64,000 nt of DNA from Leptodontidium sp. MPI-SDFR-AT-0119 (taxonomy: Eukaryota > Ascomycota > Leotiomycetes > Helotiales > Leptodontidiaceae): positions 1,488,001 through 1,552,000 of the forward strand of contig JAHLEZ010000012.1 of the NCBI GenBank assembly GCA_020726505.1. Direction: 5' to 3'. Below, in pieces: positions 11,197-23,610 of this stretch. How positions within the stretch are numbered: position 1 is the stretch's first letter; each line of letters starts with the position of its first letter. Made by a program: the position numbers and the translations under genes. Under the pieces are notes generated by a model. That model searched no databases and was not told where the DNA came from. It saw nothing but the letters and a program-made list of their open reading frames with translations.

Positions 11197-14100
11197 TCAG
11201 ATCCCAAGTTGGCCATCTGACACATAATGACTTCCTCCCGCGCACCGATATCCACCCTGCTTAATCCATCGATACCCTGCAACACAAACACTCATCTCCC
11301 TCAATTTGCTCTGAGCCTTCTCCTCGGTCTTTCTTCGCTCCCTCTCTACCTCAATTTTGCGCTCCAACTCCTTCCGTAACCTCTCCGCTCTAGCACGAGC
11401 TTCAACCTCGCGAATTCTAGCCTCCTCACGCCTCCGTAACAGATCATTAGCCCTAGCCTCTAGTTCTGCCTCGCGCTGCCGCAGCGCCGCTAGAGCATCT
11501 TCAGCAGCTTTTCTCTCCTGCTCGCCTCGCGCCTCCATCTCCTGTATTCTGGCCTCCTCTCGTTTCCTCAACACCTCGCTAGCTATAGATTTGTTTAGTG
11601 CCTGCAGTACGTGCTGTTGTTCCATGGCATCTTTGGCGTCCTTCTGGGCTGTGCTGGCAACCTGCAATTCTTCTTCGCTGTTCTGGATATCTCTATCGTG
11701 CTTTTCCGCGGCGAGTTTGGTGAGTCTTTTGTCTTCCTCAAGCTTGGCCCAGATTTCATCTGAGACACCGTGATCACGGCTATCGAGTTCAGATGGGGAC
11801 GCATCAAGTGGTGGGCTTGCTTCGTCTTGCTTTCCCTTTTCATCCGTTGAAGGTGGTGCTTTCGGCGACAGAGTAGAGCCAGTGGAGGTACCGGCAGCGG
11901 GTGGGGGTCCTTGGCTAGGATTGCTACTTTGTACAGCAGGGGCTGGAGATGATGTCGGGCGCACTGGACGTGAACTCTTGTTCCTCGCAAGTTTATCGGC
12001 CAGCATGTTTTCTGTGCAGCGAATAGCAACATCAGGTGGGATCACAAGCTGGTTGACTTTGGCAGTGTTGGCAGCATAGACCGCTCTGACCATACTCTTG
12101 GCCAGTGTCTGAACATCTCTTGCATTCCCCCAAGCTGGGATCTTCGACATCTGTTCAATCAGATCAAACAAAGCGTTGTAGATCGTCGGAGTTTGCAGTT
12201 CAGGGAAAGCGATTCGGCTCTCTGTCAATTTCATCTCCAGAAGATGTAGGCAGTCGGCAGGATTCATCCCTGGGAAGATGACCTCGTCTGCAAATCGACT
12301 GCTTAAGCCTTCATTGACGCGAAGCAGCTTGTTCATGTCGTTGTCGTATCCGGCCAAAATGATGATCATCTTCCCAGCGAACTTTGGTTTGGTGACGAGA
12401 TCAACAAGTTCGTTGATTGCTTCTTGAGCAAACGATCCTTCTCCGAGACGATACGCCTCATCCACGAAGAGTACCTTACCAAGCCCTTTCTCCAATTGTT
12501 TGAGAGTTTTGGGGCCAGTGTGACCTACGTACTGTCCAATCAAGTCACTGGCCGAGCATTCCACGACCTCCACGTGTGAAAGAAATCCAAGGTCGAAGAA
12601 TACCTTCCCGAATTTTCGTGCCGTTGTCGTCTTTCCTGTCCCAGGAGGGCCTTTGAAAATAAAGTTCATTGGAATCTGGCCACGAGGGCCAAGGTCTTGG
12701 GCTCGCATTCCCTTGGCAACCTGCAGAAAGCCATCAAGTTTGGAGACGATAGCATCACACCCGATGACATCTCGGAATAGTTCCTGCAGATTGGTTCCTG
12801 CAGCAGCGGCTCGGTTGTAGTCTAAGTCGAAGTCCACAGGCTCAAAAAGGAAGTCGATGGATCGGTCTGTGGCTGGGAGTGCAGATTGTCGAGCCTGATA
12901 GTTTCGCTTCGCTTTCGAGATCAGGCTTTCAACATCACCGCCATTGCCGAAGTTAAGTCCGTTCCGGGCCCTGGACAATACATCGATGGCGACAGATATA
13001 GCATGACTTGTAGCGTCGAGACCTTGACTTTTCATTTTCATTTCCAGAATCTCCTGCAACTCCGAATCGCTAAAGTCTTCGAAGCGGAAAGCTTCCGAAA
13101 GTTGGAAGCGGCGAGTGAGGCCGGGGTTGACATTCTGGAACATGTCTATCATCTGATCTTCATAGCCGAGTAGAAGTACGCATCGATCTTCACCGAGAGT
13201 GCTTTGGACTTCGGCCACAAGTGTATCAATGACCTAGATGTACGCAGTGAGCATGTGAGAGAATGGGGATGGGCTAGGGATAATACCGCGGTTTTGAAGA
13301 TATCAGTATGATTACCACCGCCTCCGCTTTTCCCCGGATACAGCATGTAGGCCTCGTCTATGATGAGCAATTTGCCAGCAGTCGTTGCCAATATCGCCTT
13401 GGTGTTTGCTTCACTCTGTCCGATGACGTTGCCGACGAAGTCAGAGGGATTCTTTATAACGACTGTAGCACTCGGGTTAGCAAAATTGAGGGGAGTAAGA
13501 ACACAAGTTCTTACCTTCGCCGTTGCTCAGTAAACCGATGTCAGCTAGGATCTTCCCATAAAGTTTTGCGACGGTCGTTTTACCCGTGCCAGGAGATCCA
13601 AGGAAAACACGGTTGAGAGAGACCTCAACAATCGGCTTTTCCTTCAGTTCCCTACCGTAATTTGACTTAATGAGATCGATCATGAAGCTCACCGACTCCT
13701 TGACGGACTTGAGACCAGTTAATTTCTGCAGGTCTGACCAAGCATCGCAATTCTGCAGGGCTTTTGATGGATCGGGGCCGATGAGATCTTCCTTGGCCAT
13801 GAAAAAGTCATCCGGCCCGAGTCCATTTCTGCGTTCGTTGTTCAATCGCTCCGCCTGACGCTCTCGAATGCGAGCAAACACGTTCTCTAGAGCGCGAGCA
13901 TTCCCGAATCCGTCTCGGCCTCTACCTCTTCCCAATCGGGTGGTGGCGATCTTCATGTACAGTCCGTCTAAGCCATCCTCGATGGCCATGTTCCCCTTGT
14001 ACAACTTATTAATGTTGAACTGCAGCATCTTCAGGAGCTCAGCATCGGTGTAATCCTCGAAGTGTAGCGTGTACGGAATTCGGGAAGAGAGACCAGGATT

Positions 14101-17100
14101 CGATTCGAAGAATTTTTCCATCTGCTTTCGATATCCTGCAAACACGAAGATTGTATGACCCACTAGGTTTTCAATTTCAGCTAGCAAGAACTCCAGAACG
14201 GTTCGTCCACCAGGGTTGTGAGACTCCGCAAGTTGGTATGCCTGGATTTATGGTAAGTCAGCATGAATTTTACAGGCTTGTTGTGAATAGGGCATCTATG
14301 TGAGGGAGTGAAACCTGCCTCGTCAATGAAGTACACACCGCCGTTGCTGTTTTCGAGTTCCTTCAGATGATTCTTTGCTTCATTAATACCACCATGGGCG
14401 AGCCGAGATCCCGTGGTTTCAACAAACCCGTCTCCTGAAAGCACTTGAAGTGAAGTGAGAACTTTCGCATAGTGTCTCGCTACCGTCGTTTTACCTGCAA
14501 GGGATTAGATGAGCTCTCGTCTGATTCAAATCAGCGCCTACCTGTTCCAGGATTCCCCAACAAGACTAGACCAAGACGCTCTCTCTTGAGATCAGTTCCT
14601 TGGCGGATGGAAGTCTCCACCTTTGCCTTGATACGTAAGATCTGCGACTTTACTTCCTCCAAACCAATCATTTCCATGATAGAATCGATCGCTGGATTGA
14701 TAGCATTTTCTTGGTCCTTCTGGCGCTGCCACTCGGTCTTGGAAGCGGACTTGTTGTGGTCGACAGCTGACTTGAGGTGCTGGTGGAGTTTATTTTGCCT
14801 AACGGGAGTTGATTTTGGCGGTGCCGAGGGAGAAGCCGACTTGTGAGACTTCGTTGGAGATGGCTTTGGCGCAGTAATTTCGTCGGAGTCCGAGTCAACC
14901 TTCGGAATGGGATTATTCAAGGCATTCTGCGATCTTTTCCGAGCTGCCTCAAGATCTTTTCGCTTCTGCGCAAGGATAGCTGCTTGTTCGGTCTCCAGGC
15001 GGGTGTCGTGTACCATTTGGCTGAGCTTTTCAATCTCTTCCTCCAGTTTAGCCATTTCCTTGAGATGCTTTTGATTTTTCTCTTCTCGTCTCAGCTGGTC
15101 TTCGAGAGCTTTTCTAGCTTTCTTTTCTGCTAACTTTCGCTCGCGTTCACATGTTTGACACGACTTTGGGGTGCCTTGATGACATGCCCAGGATTGATTG
15201 TGGCCACTGGGGCATTTCTGCTTCATGGTTGCGTTACATTTCATCTTGGAATGATCGAATATTTGATGGCAACTACTCGGGCCTAGATAATAGGGAAAGA
15301 TTAGATCTGCATATTGGAATGTATTGGGAGAGGACAAGACAGGAGTAGAGAATTATCCAAACAAAGGGAAAGCAAGAGACCCTCAAACACTTACATTTGT
15401 GGATTCCGCATGCCAAAAGAGTACCACTAGAAACAGAAAGTGAGCAGTGTACCAAGAGAAGGTTATTCCGGAGAGAACATACCACGGTTCCTTGCAGCCT
15501 CCATCTGGGCACTCAGCTTCAAAGGCGTCTGGGGTGCACAGCAGAGCAGCTCGATCAGGATGTTTCTCACACTTCACTGGGAAGCCTTGATACACATGGC
15601 CATTCTCTTTTAGTTGGTCGAATAGTTTTCGCCAGACTTCTTTGCCTTTGCGGGCGTTGATGAATGTCTCCGAATTGCCAATCATGATCAGCGCGTCACG
15701 AGCACGTGATAACAATACATTCAATCGCTCTGGAGCTGCCATGAAGCCAATGTCGTGGGATTTGTTGCTTCGTGTAAGAGATACCAGCACTACATCACTC
15801 TCTTCTCCTTGATAGTTGTCTGCGGATTCGATTAGTACAATGCTGTGCTTGGATTGGGAGAAAAACAGTGCCTACCAATGGTTGAGATTCGAAGCGATGG
15901 CTTCGACGTCTTGGAACCGATATCAGAAAGAAGACCTGCGTTTATGAGATCAAATTTGTCCATATCATTCAAGATGGGGTCATTGTCTTGAGCAAGCTGA
16001 TCCCGGAGGAGTTTCAGTTGACCAAGGTATGGTGTGAGCACAACCAGCTTGTCAGTTCCATAACCTTGCTGAGCCAGATACCGAACACACTTCAAGACCA
16101 TCTGGCCTTCGAACTCATTTTGCTTGGATGATGTCTTGCCATCCCTCATCTCCTTAGCATTCTTCAACTCGACTTCAGGCTCCTGGTGGTCGATGAAGAC
16201 AACGTTGTCTCGAAATCCACGGAGATCTGGACGCTTGAGTGTGGACCCTGCATCAGTCAAATCTGGGTAAGTCAAGTGACGGACCATGGAAGATATCTCC
16301 GGTCGCATGCGATGTTGTTTGGTCAGTGTTACATGCGGATAGCCCTTGAGAATAAGTCTCTCGAACAGAGAGCGATTCAAGTCAAACCCGTCCCCTTGCT
16401 CAACGCTGAGTTCATATGAGCACTTCGGGCGGAGTTGCTGATGGTCTCCAATGAGAATCAGTTGCTGTGTATGGGGCCCAAGAGATGTCAAGATATGAGC
16501 TTCCAAGATTTCACCAGCTTCTTCGACAAGCACTAAGCTCAGAGTCAGCATGACCACATCCCTTCACAATCAAAATGGGAAGATGAGATTAATGGCAGTG
16601 ATTCCTTTGCATCTGTTCTCAGCTAGGACCATTGTCGCACTCTCAATCGGACTTCAGTCCAGATTCATTTTTCTAAGTAGATTCGTGTAGAAAGAATGAA
16701 ATCAAAAACTCACCGATACCCGGAGATGCGGATTGAATCGCAGATGCGTGTGTAGCCGCACCGTTCGTGGTACAGGCAATGATTCTCTTGCTCTTGATGA
16801 TACTGGCATCCCTCTCTCCAAAGACCCGGGCCAGCTCGGATTGGTCTGCATTGAAGGCTCGACCGGTCTCTCGCATTTCAGTGACCAGGTCACCTAGGAT
16901 CGCAATTCTCCAGCGCATCATACAAGTGGCTCTCATCTCGGGTGTCATAGCCCAGATCGTCTCCGCTCCTTTTGGTTGCAGATGTCGAAATTGGCCCGCA
17001 TCTTTTTGGTTGCGTATCCATCGATTGAGAAGGTAGAATTCATCTACAGCTTTGTTTTTCTTTCCAACCCTGGTCATCCCGTCTGCTTCGGTCGGAACCA

Positions 17101-18963
17101 TGAATGTCTCGAAGAAGGGCAAGTCTTCTCCTAAGAACTCAAGATAGTCCATTAAGTGACGCGTGGAGATGTTTGTGGTCTTGTATCGAGTGAAAGTGTT
17201 GCGGAGCCGCTCCTCGTGTGTCTCTAGTCTCTGCTTCAGCTTGTCTATCTGGGCCCAGTGGTTTGCCTTGAGCTTGCTAGAATTTTGCTCCCGAAGCATG
17301 AGGGGTTTCGTGCGATCTGTAGATTTTCCACCAAGGCGCACCATGTTAGCGGCTGGAATCCCGATTTTCATGAGGTCTTCAAGGAACTGGTCAAGGGCAT
17401 GGTTGGTGAAGCAAACGACAAGTATGACTTCTTTTGTTGAATCATGAAGGACCTTTGCGACCAATGCTCCGAGGAAAGATTTTCCCGTACCCGGAGGACC
17501 TTGCACCATGCTCACAGACTGAGAGAAGCATGCGCAGAGAGATCGCATTTGAGATTCGTCGAGGATTACACTTGTCTTCGTCCCCAAAACTCTCTTGAGA
17601 TCTTGACCTGGCATTTCCTCAAGCTTCTTCAGAACTTTCAATGGCTTGAAGGATGGATCACCGAGCGATTTTCCATCTTCCCAATGTAGCAGCTCCTCAG
17701 CAAGAGGCAGCTCAGTCATTTCTTGAAGACGCCGTAGGAATGGTTCGTAAGCAAAGACTGCGGAGTCTAGCTGAACCAATTTGATAGACTTGGCGGTTTT
17801 CATTCGGAGTAGGGCGTAGGATAATGTTTCGTCATCCTGAAACTGGACCGTGATGAGTGCAGGTATCTGGGCTAGCTCGTCCTCGTTTCGAAGAATGGAT
17901 GGGAATGCAGCAGGCTCATCATCAATGAAGAGACAGGCCATGTTTCCCTGGCGGAGAATCTGTCGGTTGTCGCTGAGGTACGATTTTCGCTTGCTCGCGT
18001 TGATGCTTTTCATATTTGGCAACCCGCCATCCAGGCTGAACTTCAAACCCCAAGCTGTACGCTTTTTCTCGACTCCCATCTCAATCCCATGTAACTTCAG
18101 GCCCTCAACAGTCAATCCCTTATGCCGGCCGGTCTTGGAGCCAGTCATAACCTTCATCTCTTCTCTGATTTCTCCAAGCATGTCTTCTCGCAGTAGGCGA
18201 AACTGATTGTCTACGTGCAATAGACGGCGAGAGGCAGCTAACTCGGGATCATCAATAAAATTGGCCGGACGGAAGAACGGACGATCTTTAGACAGAAGCT
18301 CATCAGCTGTGGGCATGATCGTGATATTTTTGTAGTCTGCATGATCGTTGCCATGCCTTCCTCCAGGTTTTGAATCCGCGTCGATATGAAGATCTTCATC
18401 GGACAATGGAAGAGAGTGCTTGATCTTTTGTCCCAGATTCCGAGCATCTCCGTCTGGGGAGTTCAGGATTAAATCCAGGATGGAGGAGTGAGCCAGTTGG
18501 ATGTAGGCAGTGGAGGCTTTTCCGGGAAGTCTACAAGTTGTAAAAGCAGCCAGGCATATGCTAGTGTGGCTTCGGGATTAAGAAGAGACTCGACGAATGC
18601 CTTGGTGTAAGCGTCCCAGAAAAATGGAGGTTCAACAATAGTAATCAAAATTTTTGACAATACCGAGCCAGAATCGATAGCAGTAAGTTCTGGGGCTTGG
18701 AGAAAGTTGAGAAGCCGTAGGGCATGATCGTTAAGGAAGGCGGGAGACGTGTCGAATCGCATTGATGCTTGAAGGGCCGTAAGACCAGAAGTGCTTGTGA
18801 GGATTTTGTGGGCACATGTTGCATGATCCGCTTGCACACAGAGAGCGTCCAGAAACAACTTTCCTTCTCTAGACGAGTTTGGAGCTCTTCTACCGTACAG
18901 AACATCGTCGAAGAATTTCGAGAGTTTCAAGACTCTTGGGTCATCTGGACTTGGGGTTGCCAT
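11197..18963 (-). CDS. NFX1/ZNFX1-type SF1 helicase fused to three CbbX-like AAA+ domains
   Basis: The exons on the minus strand are 18963-16714, 16532-15876, 15819-15483, 15426-15395, 15282-14542, 14494-14319, 14241-13515, 13462-13287 and 13233-11197. The helicase half has Walker A GPPGTGKS (about residue 490), VEEAGE in the DEAD position, GDHQQLRP, KQHRMRP, DNYQGEESD and ERLNVLLSRAR. An NFX1-type Cys/His cluster follows. Next come AAA modules with Walker A motifs GNPGTGKTT (about 1340), GSPGTGKTT (about 1615) and GPPGTGKTT (about 1897), each with a Walker B of the ID/VDEAY type and an AGY/LGY sensor strand. The tail is a charged coiled coil and a conserved CVAGYRWIKQGG ending. The helicase class includes S. 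pombe Hrr1 (RNAi) and animal ZNFX1 (antiviral RNA sensing); a role in RNA silencing or defence here is inference. One base is missing near 18520, where the frame jumps; restoring the frame gives about 2377 aa. Intron 6 appears to use a GC donor. An alternative start exon at 19350 is possible. Confidence 0.85.
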
Positions 18964-19614
18964 CTTAGGATTGGCGGAATGGAGATGCGTGTTTCGGCAA
19001 ACAAAGTATGCAAAGGGTGATTGGTAAGGTGTTTCCGCTGCAGCTTGGTCTGTACCTTGTTGAGTGTGATATCAGAGGAAGGGTGGCGGGTAGTTGAATA
19101 TATGGACTCTGCGTCCAGTGGCCGAATGGCTTCTCTGTCATTCACAGAGCTTCTGTGCCAGGATGTCAGATATCGAAGTAACAGGAGCATACGCGGTGAG
19201 ACTAAACAGGACTGCTTTATGATAGATGAGCCACTGAAGACAGGGTCTGGCTTTGATGATGGGGCCTCCCAAGCAGGACTCACTGGCGCGAGCCTCATGC
19301 TGGCCATTTGCTTGGTCCCATTCGGACTCATTTGCAGAGGAGTCTGCCATTGCGGCCTATTGAAATCCATACCCATCCCGACTGTTGGTTGACTGCAGCC
19401 TATGAAACGGTCGATTTCCTTTGGCCACGGAGCCTTGCAGCACTGCTGTTGGGTGGCTGAGGGGGGGGAGAAATCTGTCGAATCTAAAAGTGACAGCAGA
19501 GGGCCTTCTATAAGGTTCAGACCTTCGCCACGATTGAGAAGCGGAATAACAGAAAGCAAACCAAAAGAATCGGGTTTCTTTCTATCAAAATCAACTCGAT
19601 CCAGTGTCAAATCG
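18964..19614. promoter_or_regulatory. bidirectional promoter region between the helicase and DXO-like genes
   Basis: 651 bp separate the divergent ATGs at 18963 (minus) and 19615 (plus). A minus-strand ATG at 19350 opens a 22-residue acidic stretch ending at a GTGAGT donor, which could splice to AG|ATGACCC at about 18948 and give an alternative helicase N-terminus. No TATA box is obvious on either side. Confidence 0.5.
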
Positions 19615-21029
19615 ATGGATTCTTACGAAAATAGTCGTGAAGGTGGTTGGAATAGGGGCCGGAGCGAAGCGTGGAGGGGCACAGCCCGCGGTGGGAGAAG
19701 CGTGGCCAGGGGGCAAACGCGTGGTTGGCGAGGACGTGGGCCGCACCACGGAATCTCAACCCGCACTTCTCCCGCACAACCAACAGCGCCTCCTCAGCCT
19801 CTGGGTTCGGTGGTCGATTCTATTGATGCGAATGCCCTCCTCGTCGAGCTGGATGCTCCGAAAATTGAAGACGTACGCTACGTCGCATCCTACAACTGGG
19901 TCAACGGAAAGGATCCGGTCATTCTCATACCTGGTTAGTTGGTTGTCTTCATTCTACCTCTTTCTCCTCTTCGTCATATATCATACTTCGCAGCCACGCC
20001 TAGTCTAGATGGCAAACTTTGTTGACTTCGCTAACGTATATACACAATTTAGGCTCTCCACCAGCATGGACACCTCCCGCCCAAGACATGAAGCTGAGGG
20101 GCGACAGCGGAGATGTCTTTCGAGACATCAATTCTGCTCGATATTCCACGTACCCCATGGAGCCCACAATCCGATCAGTGCTTGCCATGCAGCCAAACTT
20201 CGAGCTTGAATCTTTGGATATAGTGGCATGTGGCAGTACCATCGGCAATCTTCTGAGATGCGCTGGAGCTCAACCTAGAGCCTTTCGATTCGATGTCAAT
20301 CTGGTGGGAGACACAGTATTCTTCATCCGACGAGAGACTTCCCCTACAGAGATCATTGCGGATCTTCATGGCTACGGCCATACATTCCCGGAAGCATACA
20401 CAACCTGGGATGCGGAGGTTCGGAACTCATGTTCTCATCAACGAATTATCCAGTACGAGTTCGGCGGTCTACAAGTTCTCATTCGAACGGAGACGGACGG
20501 ATATTTGAAGTCAGCCACTCCCAAGGCAGCGTCAGGTTTCGAAGCTGGCAATGAAGGTCTCTCGCTTGAAGACACACTCGATGGAATCGCCGTTGGTACC
20601 CAAAAGCCATCACATGCCGGAGAGTTGAAGATAAAGATGGCCGGCAACCTGGTACCCCAGGGTCGAATTTTCGACATCAAGACACGCGCTAGCTACAGGC
20701 CTTACAATATGGAGGAGATACTTCCACGACTCTGGGCGAATCAGACCTCCAACTTCCTCATTGCCTATCACAATTCAGGCCTGTTCGACAAACCTGCAGT
20801 TGCTTCTGTAATGCAAGACGTCCTCAAGTGGCAAAATGCCAATTCATCCCTCTTGGCTCGTTTCCACGCTCTCATTAGGCGAATTGTCGATGCGGTTAGA
20901 GACACTGATCAACAGCAGTTCGAAGTCAGCTGGGATGGGGAAGGCCCTTTGTGTATCACGAAGCAGATTGGCGAGGGCAGAATGGCGCTTCCGTCCGACC
21001 TTTTGAGTCTATGGGATAGCAGTGAATAA
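19615..21029 (+). CDS. RGG-rich protein with Rai1/DXO-like PD-(D/E)xK motif set
   Basis: The exons are 19615-19933 and 20053-21029; 1296 nt encode 431 aa. Residues 5-45 are rich in RG/RGG, an RNA-binding style segment. The core opens with SYNWVNGK and PVILIPGSPPAW. It carries GYGHTFPE (E220), E253-T-D255, D314-I-K316 followed by TR, and LWANQTSNFLIAY (Q337). In order and spacing these match the catalytic motifs of the Rai1/DXO decapping and deNADding nucleases (Glu, E-x-D, E-x-K, Gln), with Asp in place of Glu in the third. My recollection is that some annotations call related fungal proteins geranylgeranyl pyrophosphate synthetase; no DDxxD prenyl-synthase motif is present, so that label looks wrong. 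No signal peptide is seen. The gene is divergent from the helicase-AAA gene and shares its promoter region. The DXO-like call is inference from motifs. Confidence 0.68.
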
Positions 21030-22204
21030 GGCCTAGCCTTTCGGGCTGCCTCGACCGTTCCAATTGCACCCTTGGGGTTGTATCGGGCATGTTCCTAAAA
21101 ATAACATTGTCCCAACTGCGAGATGTGGTACCACGAGAGTCGCCGCAACCCATGCACCGGCTGGTAAATGTACCTCGCTTCCAACATTTCCCATGCGTTG
21201 ATTTTGTGGTCGGCAACGAGATTGGATCACTTGGGGTTCCCCGGCGTTGTGGTATTGTTTAGGATGGTGTTCTCGATTCGGGTATTTCTGCCGCTGCCTT
21301 CAGCCTCAATCTCTTAATCTAGATAGACGAGAAAAGCCTATTTTTACGACCACGTATATTAATCGCAATGCAGGTGACGATGGGTTCCATTATCCATATA
21401 TATAGCCAAGTCTCTCTGGGTCCGATTGTTAACCGAATGGTACTGTACAAGTTGTACGCGCTACCATTCACTTCTCATTGGGATTCGGAACAACATCCCT
21501 TGACGGCTCGTTGCTATTTTTCAGACTTTCAAGATAACCTTAATCTTCAATATCTGCTACTAGGAAGATCGCCACGATCGTCAGCAGTGTTGAGCCGCGT
21601 CCCGAGTGTGGACCTGGGGATTTATGTTGGCGACGAACAGTCTAGACTTCAACACCTGTTACTTCTCTGCAACGCATGTCTTTCATATGGTAATTTACTC
21701 ATTTGAAAGCTAGCATGTCTCATGAGACCAAGTCTATTAATACCTCACAAGCGGAGGTTGTCGAGCCACAATCTCCATCCAAGTCGAACGCCACGTTTTC
21801 TCGCTCCGTGGTTAAAAACAAGCTTTTCCGGGGTTGGAAGACCGGATCTGGTGACCCTGAATGTTTTCTATCTCTCGGAGTCAGGAACAGAATCGATAAC
21901 GCAACATGAGCTTCCCTGCTAGACCTTAGCTACCATTCTCGTATAATGCTTTAGGCTGGGATCGAGATGGTACTTGGCCAAGGTGCCTATATTGCTGCGG
22001 GGCAAGATTCTCTGCTCATTTCCACACCATCAACAACACATGACCTTACCTGTCTATCAGGAGAAGCTTAATACTGAGAAAGTATATAGGTAACGATAAG
22101 GAACCCCTCAATTCTCATCTACTGCATCTTAGCATCATCCCCAGCATTCAAAACATCAGACCAAGAGCTTACAGTTTCAAGACTTGATCGATCAATAAGC
22201 AAAC
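21030..22204. other. intergenic, no gene recognised
   Basis: 1.2 kb with scattered short frames (21368-21706, 21703-21909) that lack domains or codon bias. A TATATAGG stretch near 22083 lies about 120 nt before the next ATG and may be the core promoter of the gene at 22205. Confidence 0.4.
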
Positions 22205-22963
22205 ATGCTCAACTCACTCTTCACTCTGGTGCTTGCTGCAACAGCAATTGCTTCGCCTCTGCAGTTAACAGATGTCAGCACTGGTTCTGTACCCCCACCA
22301 AACCAGGTTACCATCAAGAACTTGGTTTACGGAGGAACTGGATGCCCACAAGGCACAGTTGGATCCTTCATCTCGCCAGACAGACAAACGTCAGTAGCAA
22401 AGTCTCTCAAGCAAAGCTTCACACAAACTGACTGTCTTCAGATTCACCCTCATTTTCGATAGATTCGTCGCATCCATCGGCCCGGGAGTTGCTGTCTCCG
22501 AGAACCGCAAGAACTGCCAGCTGAACATCGAGCTTCAGTATCCCGGCGGTTTCCAATACAGCATTCTCAGCACCATGTACCGTGGCTATGTCGATGTCGA
22601 CAAGGGAGTGACTGGCCGTCAACAAGCCACCTACTACTTCTCTGGCCGTAAGCTTACCCCCCAAACAAACTCCCCGGCCCTCATCCACGAGGGAAAGACA
22701 AATATCTAACAAAACTTGTAGAATCCAACCAGATTTCTTCCGGGACAGATTTCAAGGGCCCGAGAGCAGGCGACTACGCCATCACCGATGCCATGCCGCT
22801 CACTTCCACAATCTGGTCGCCATGTGGTGTCACGACGGCATTAAACATCAACTCCCAAGTCCGCTTGACTTCGACTGTACCCGCTGCAAGCGGTGTCATC
22901 ACCGACGATTCCATCGATGGCAAGATCGCTTTCCAGGTTGGTGTGCAGTGGCAGGCGTGTTAG
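22205..22963 (+). CDS. secreted DUF4360-type protein
   Basis: The exons are 22205-22389, 22442-22647 and 22722-22963, with introns of 52 and 74 nt; 633 nt encode 210 aa, typical for the family. A 17-residue signal peptide ends in AIAS. The mature part has the DUF4360 layout: GTGCPQGTV near the N-terminus, NRKNCQLNIELQYP in the middle, YRGYVDVDKGV, and the late SPCG and C-terminal WQAC cysteines, likely forming two disulfides. DUF4360 proteins are small extracellular proteins of fungi and some bacteria without a settled function. Single-copy context here gives no further hint. Confidence 0.85.
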
Positions 22964-23610
22964 TCTCGAGTTGAGCTTGAGAGGGTAGATTATGTGGCAG
23001 GGGCCATGGCTAGCTTTTCTTCTCAGCTGAGGTTTACAGACCAACAATCGGTTGTTTTTGGGGCAAGCGAATTTGGTCTGTGATTTAAGGCTCCGTTTTG
23101 GGAATGGTTTGGGGTGTATGTGAATAGCGAATACCGAACTCTGTAGCGAGAATGACAAAAAGTGATGTGAAATTTTTACTCGCGGGCCGTAACCCAGTAT
23201 TGAAAGTCGGCTGTGCCACCACACTTTTTTTATGCGCCGAAGATACCGATCGTGGATACAAGCTGCATGCACTCGATCGGATGCTTTCTGTGAATTACCA
23301 TGCGGTCATCAGTCGTTCGCTTGGCATGAAGGAATCACATCTATGGACTGCTGTGAATTGTTTACGATAGCCGATCTCGTCTCCTTGGAATCATGCCCGC
23401 CAGAGAAGTGACTGCGATTCATGGAAGTCCCAAAAGATCCACGACCCCGTGACTTCTGCAAAGAGAAATCCGAGTATAAAATCAAAGGGCCAAACTCTCC
23501 TTCGAACTTCCCCTCCCTAGCCCTATCTCCATCTCCAGATTTTCACCTAAACTTCCAGCCACCCTACCACAACCAACGGGCGTAAGAAGTGCGGGACGAT
23601 CTCATCGTTC
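22964..23610. other. intergenic with TATA box at 23476
   Basis: TATAAAA at 23476-23482 is followed by a C/T- and A-rich leader reaching the ATG at 23611. The 72-codon plus-strand frame at 23152-23370 lacks coding signs. Confidence 0.45.

Noticed and set aside
18927..19610. 227-codon minus-strand open frame across the divergent promoter
   Set aside because: It begins at a TTG, overlaps the helicase 5' end in another frame, and has no domain or coding bias. A small part may be an alternative helicase exon in a different frame.
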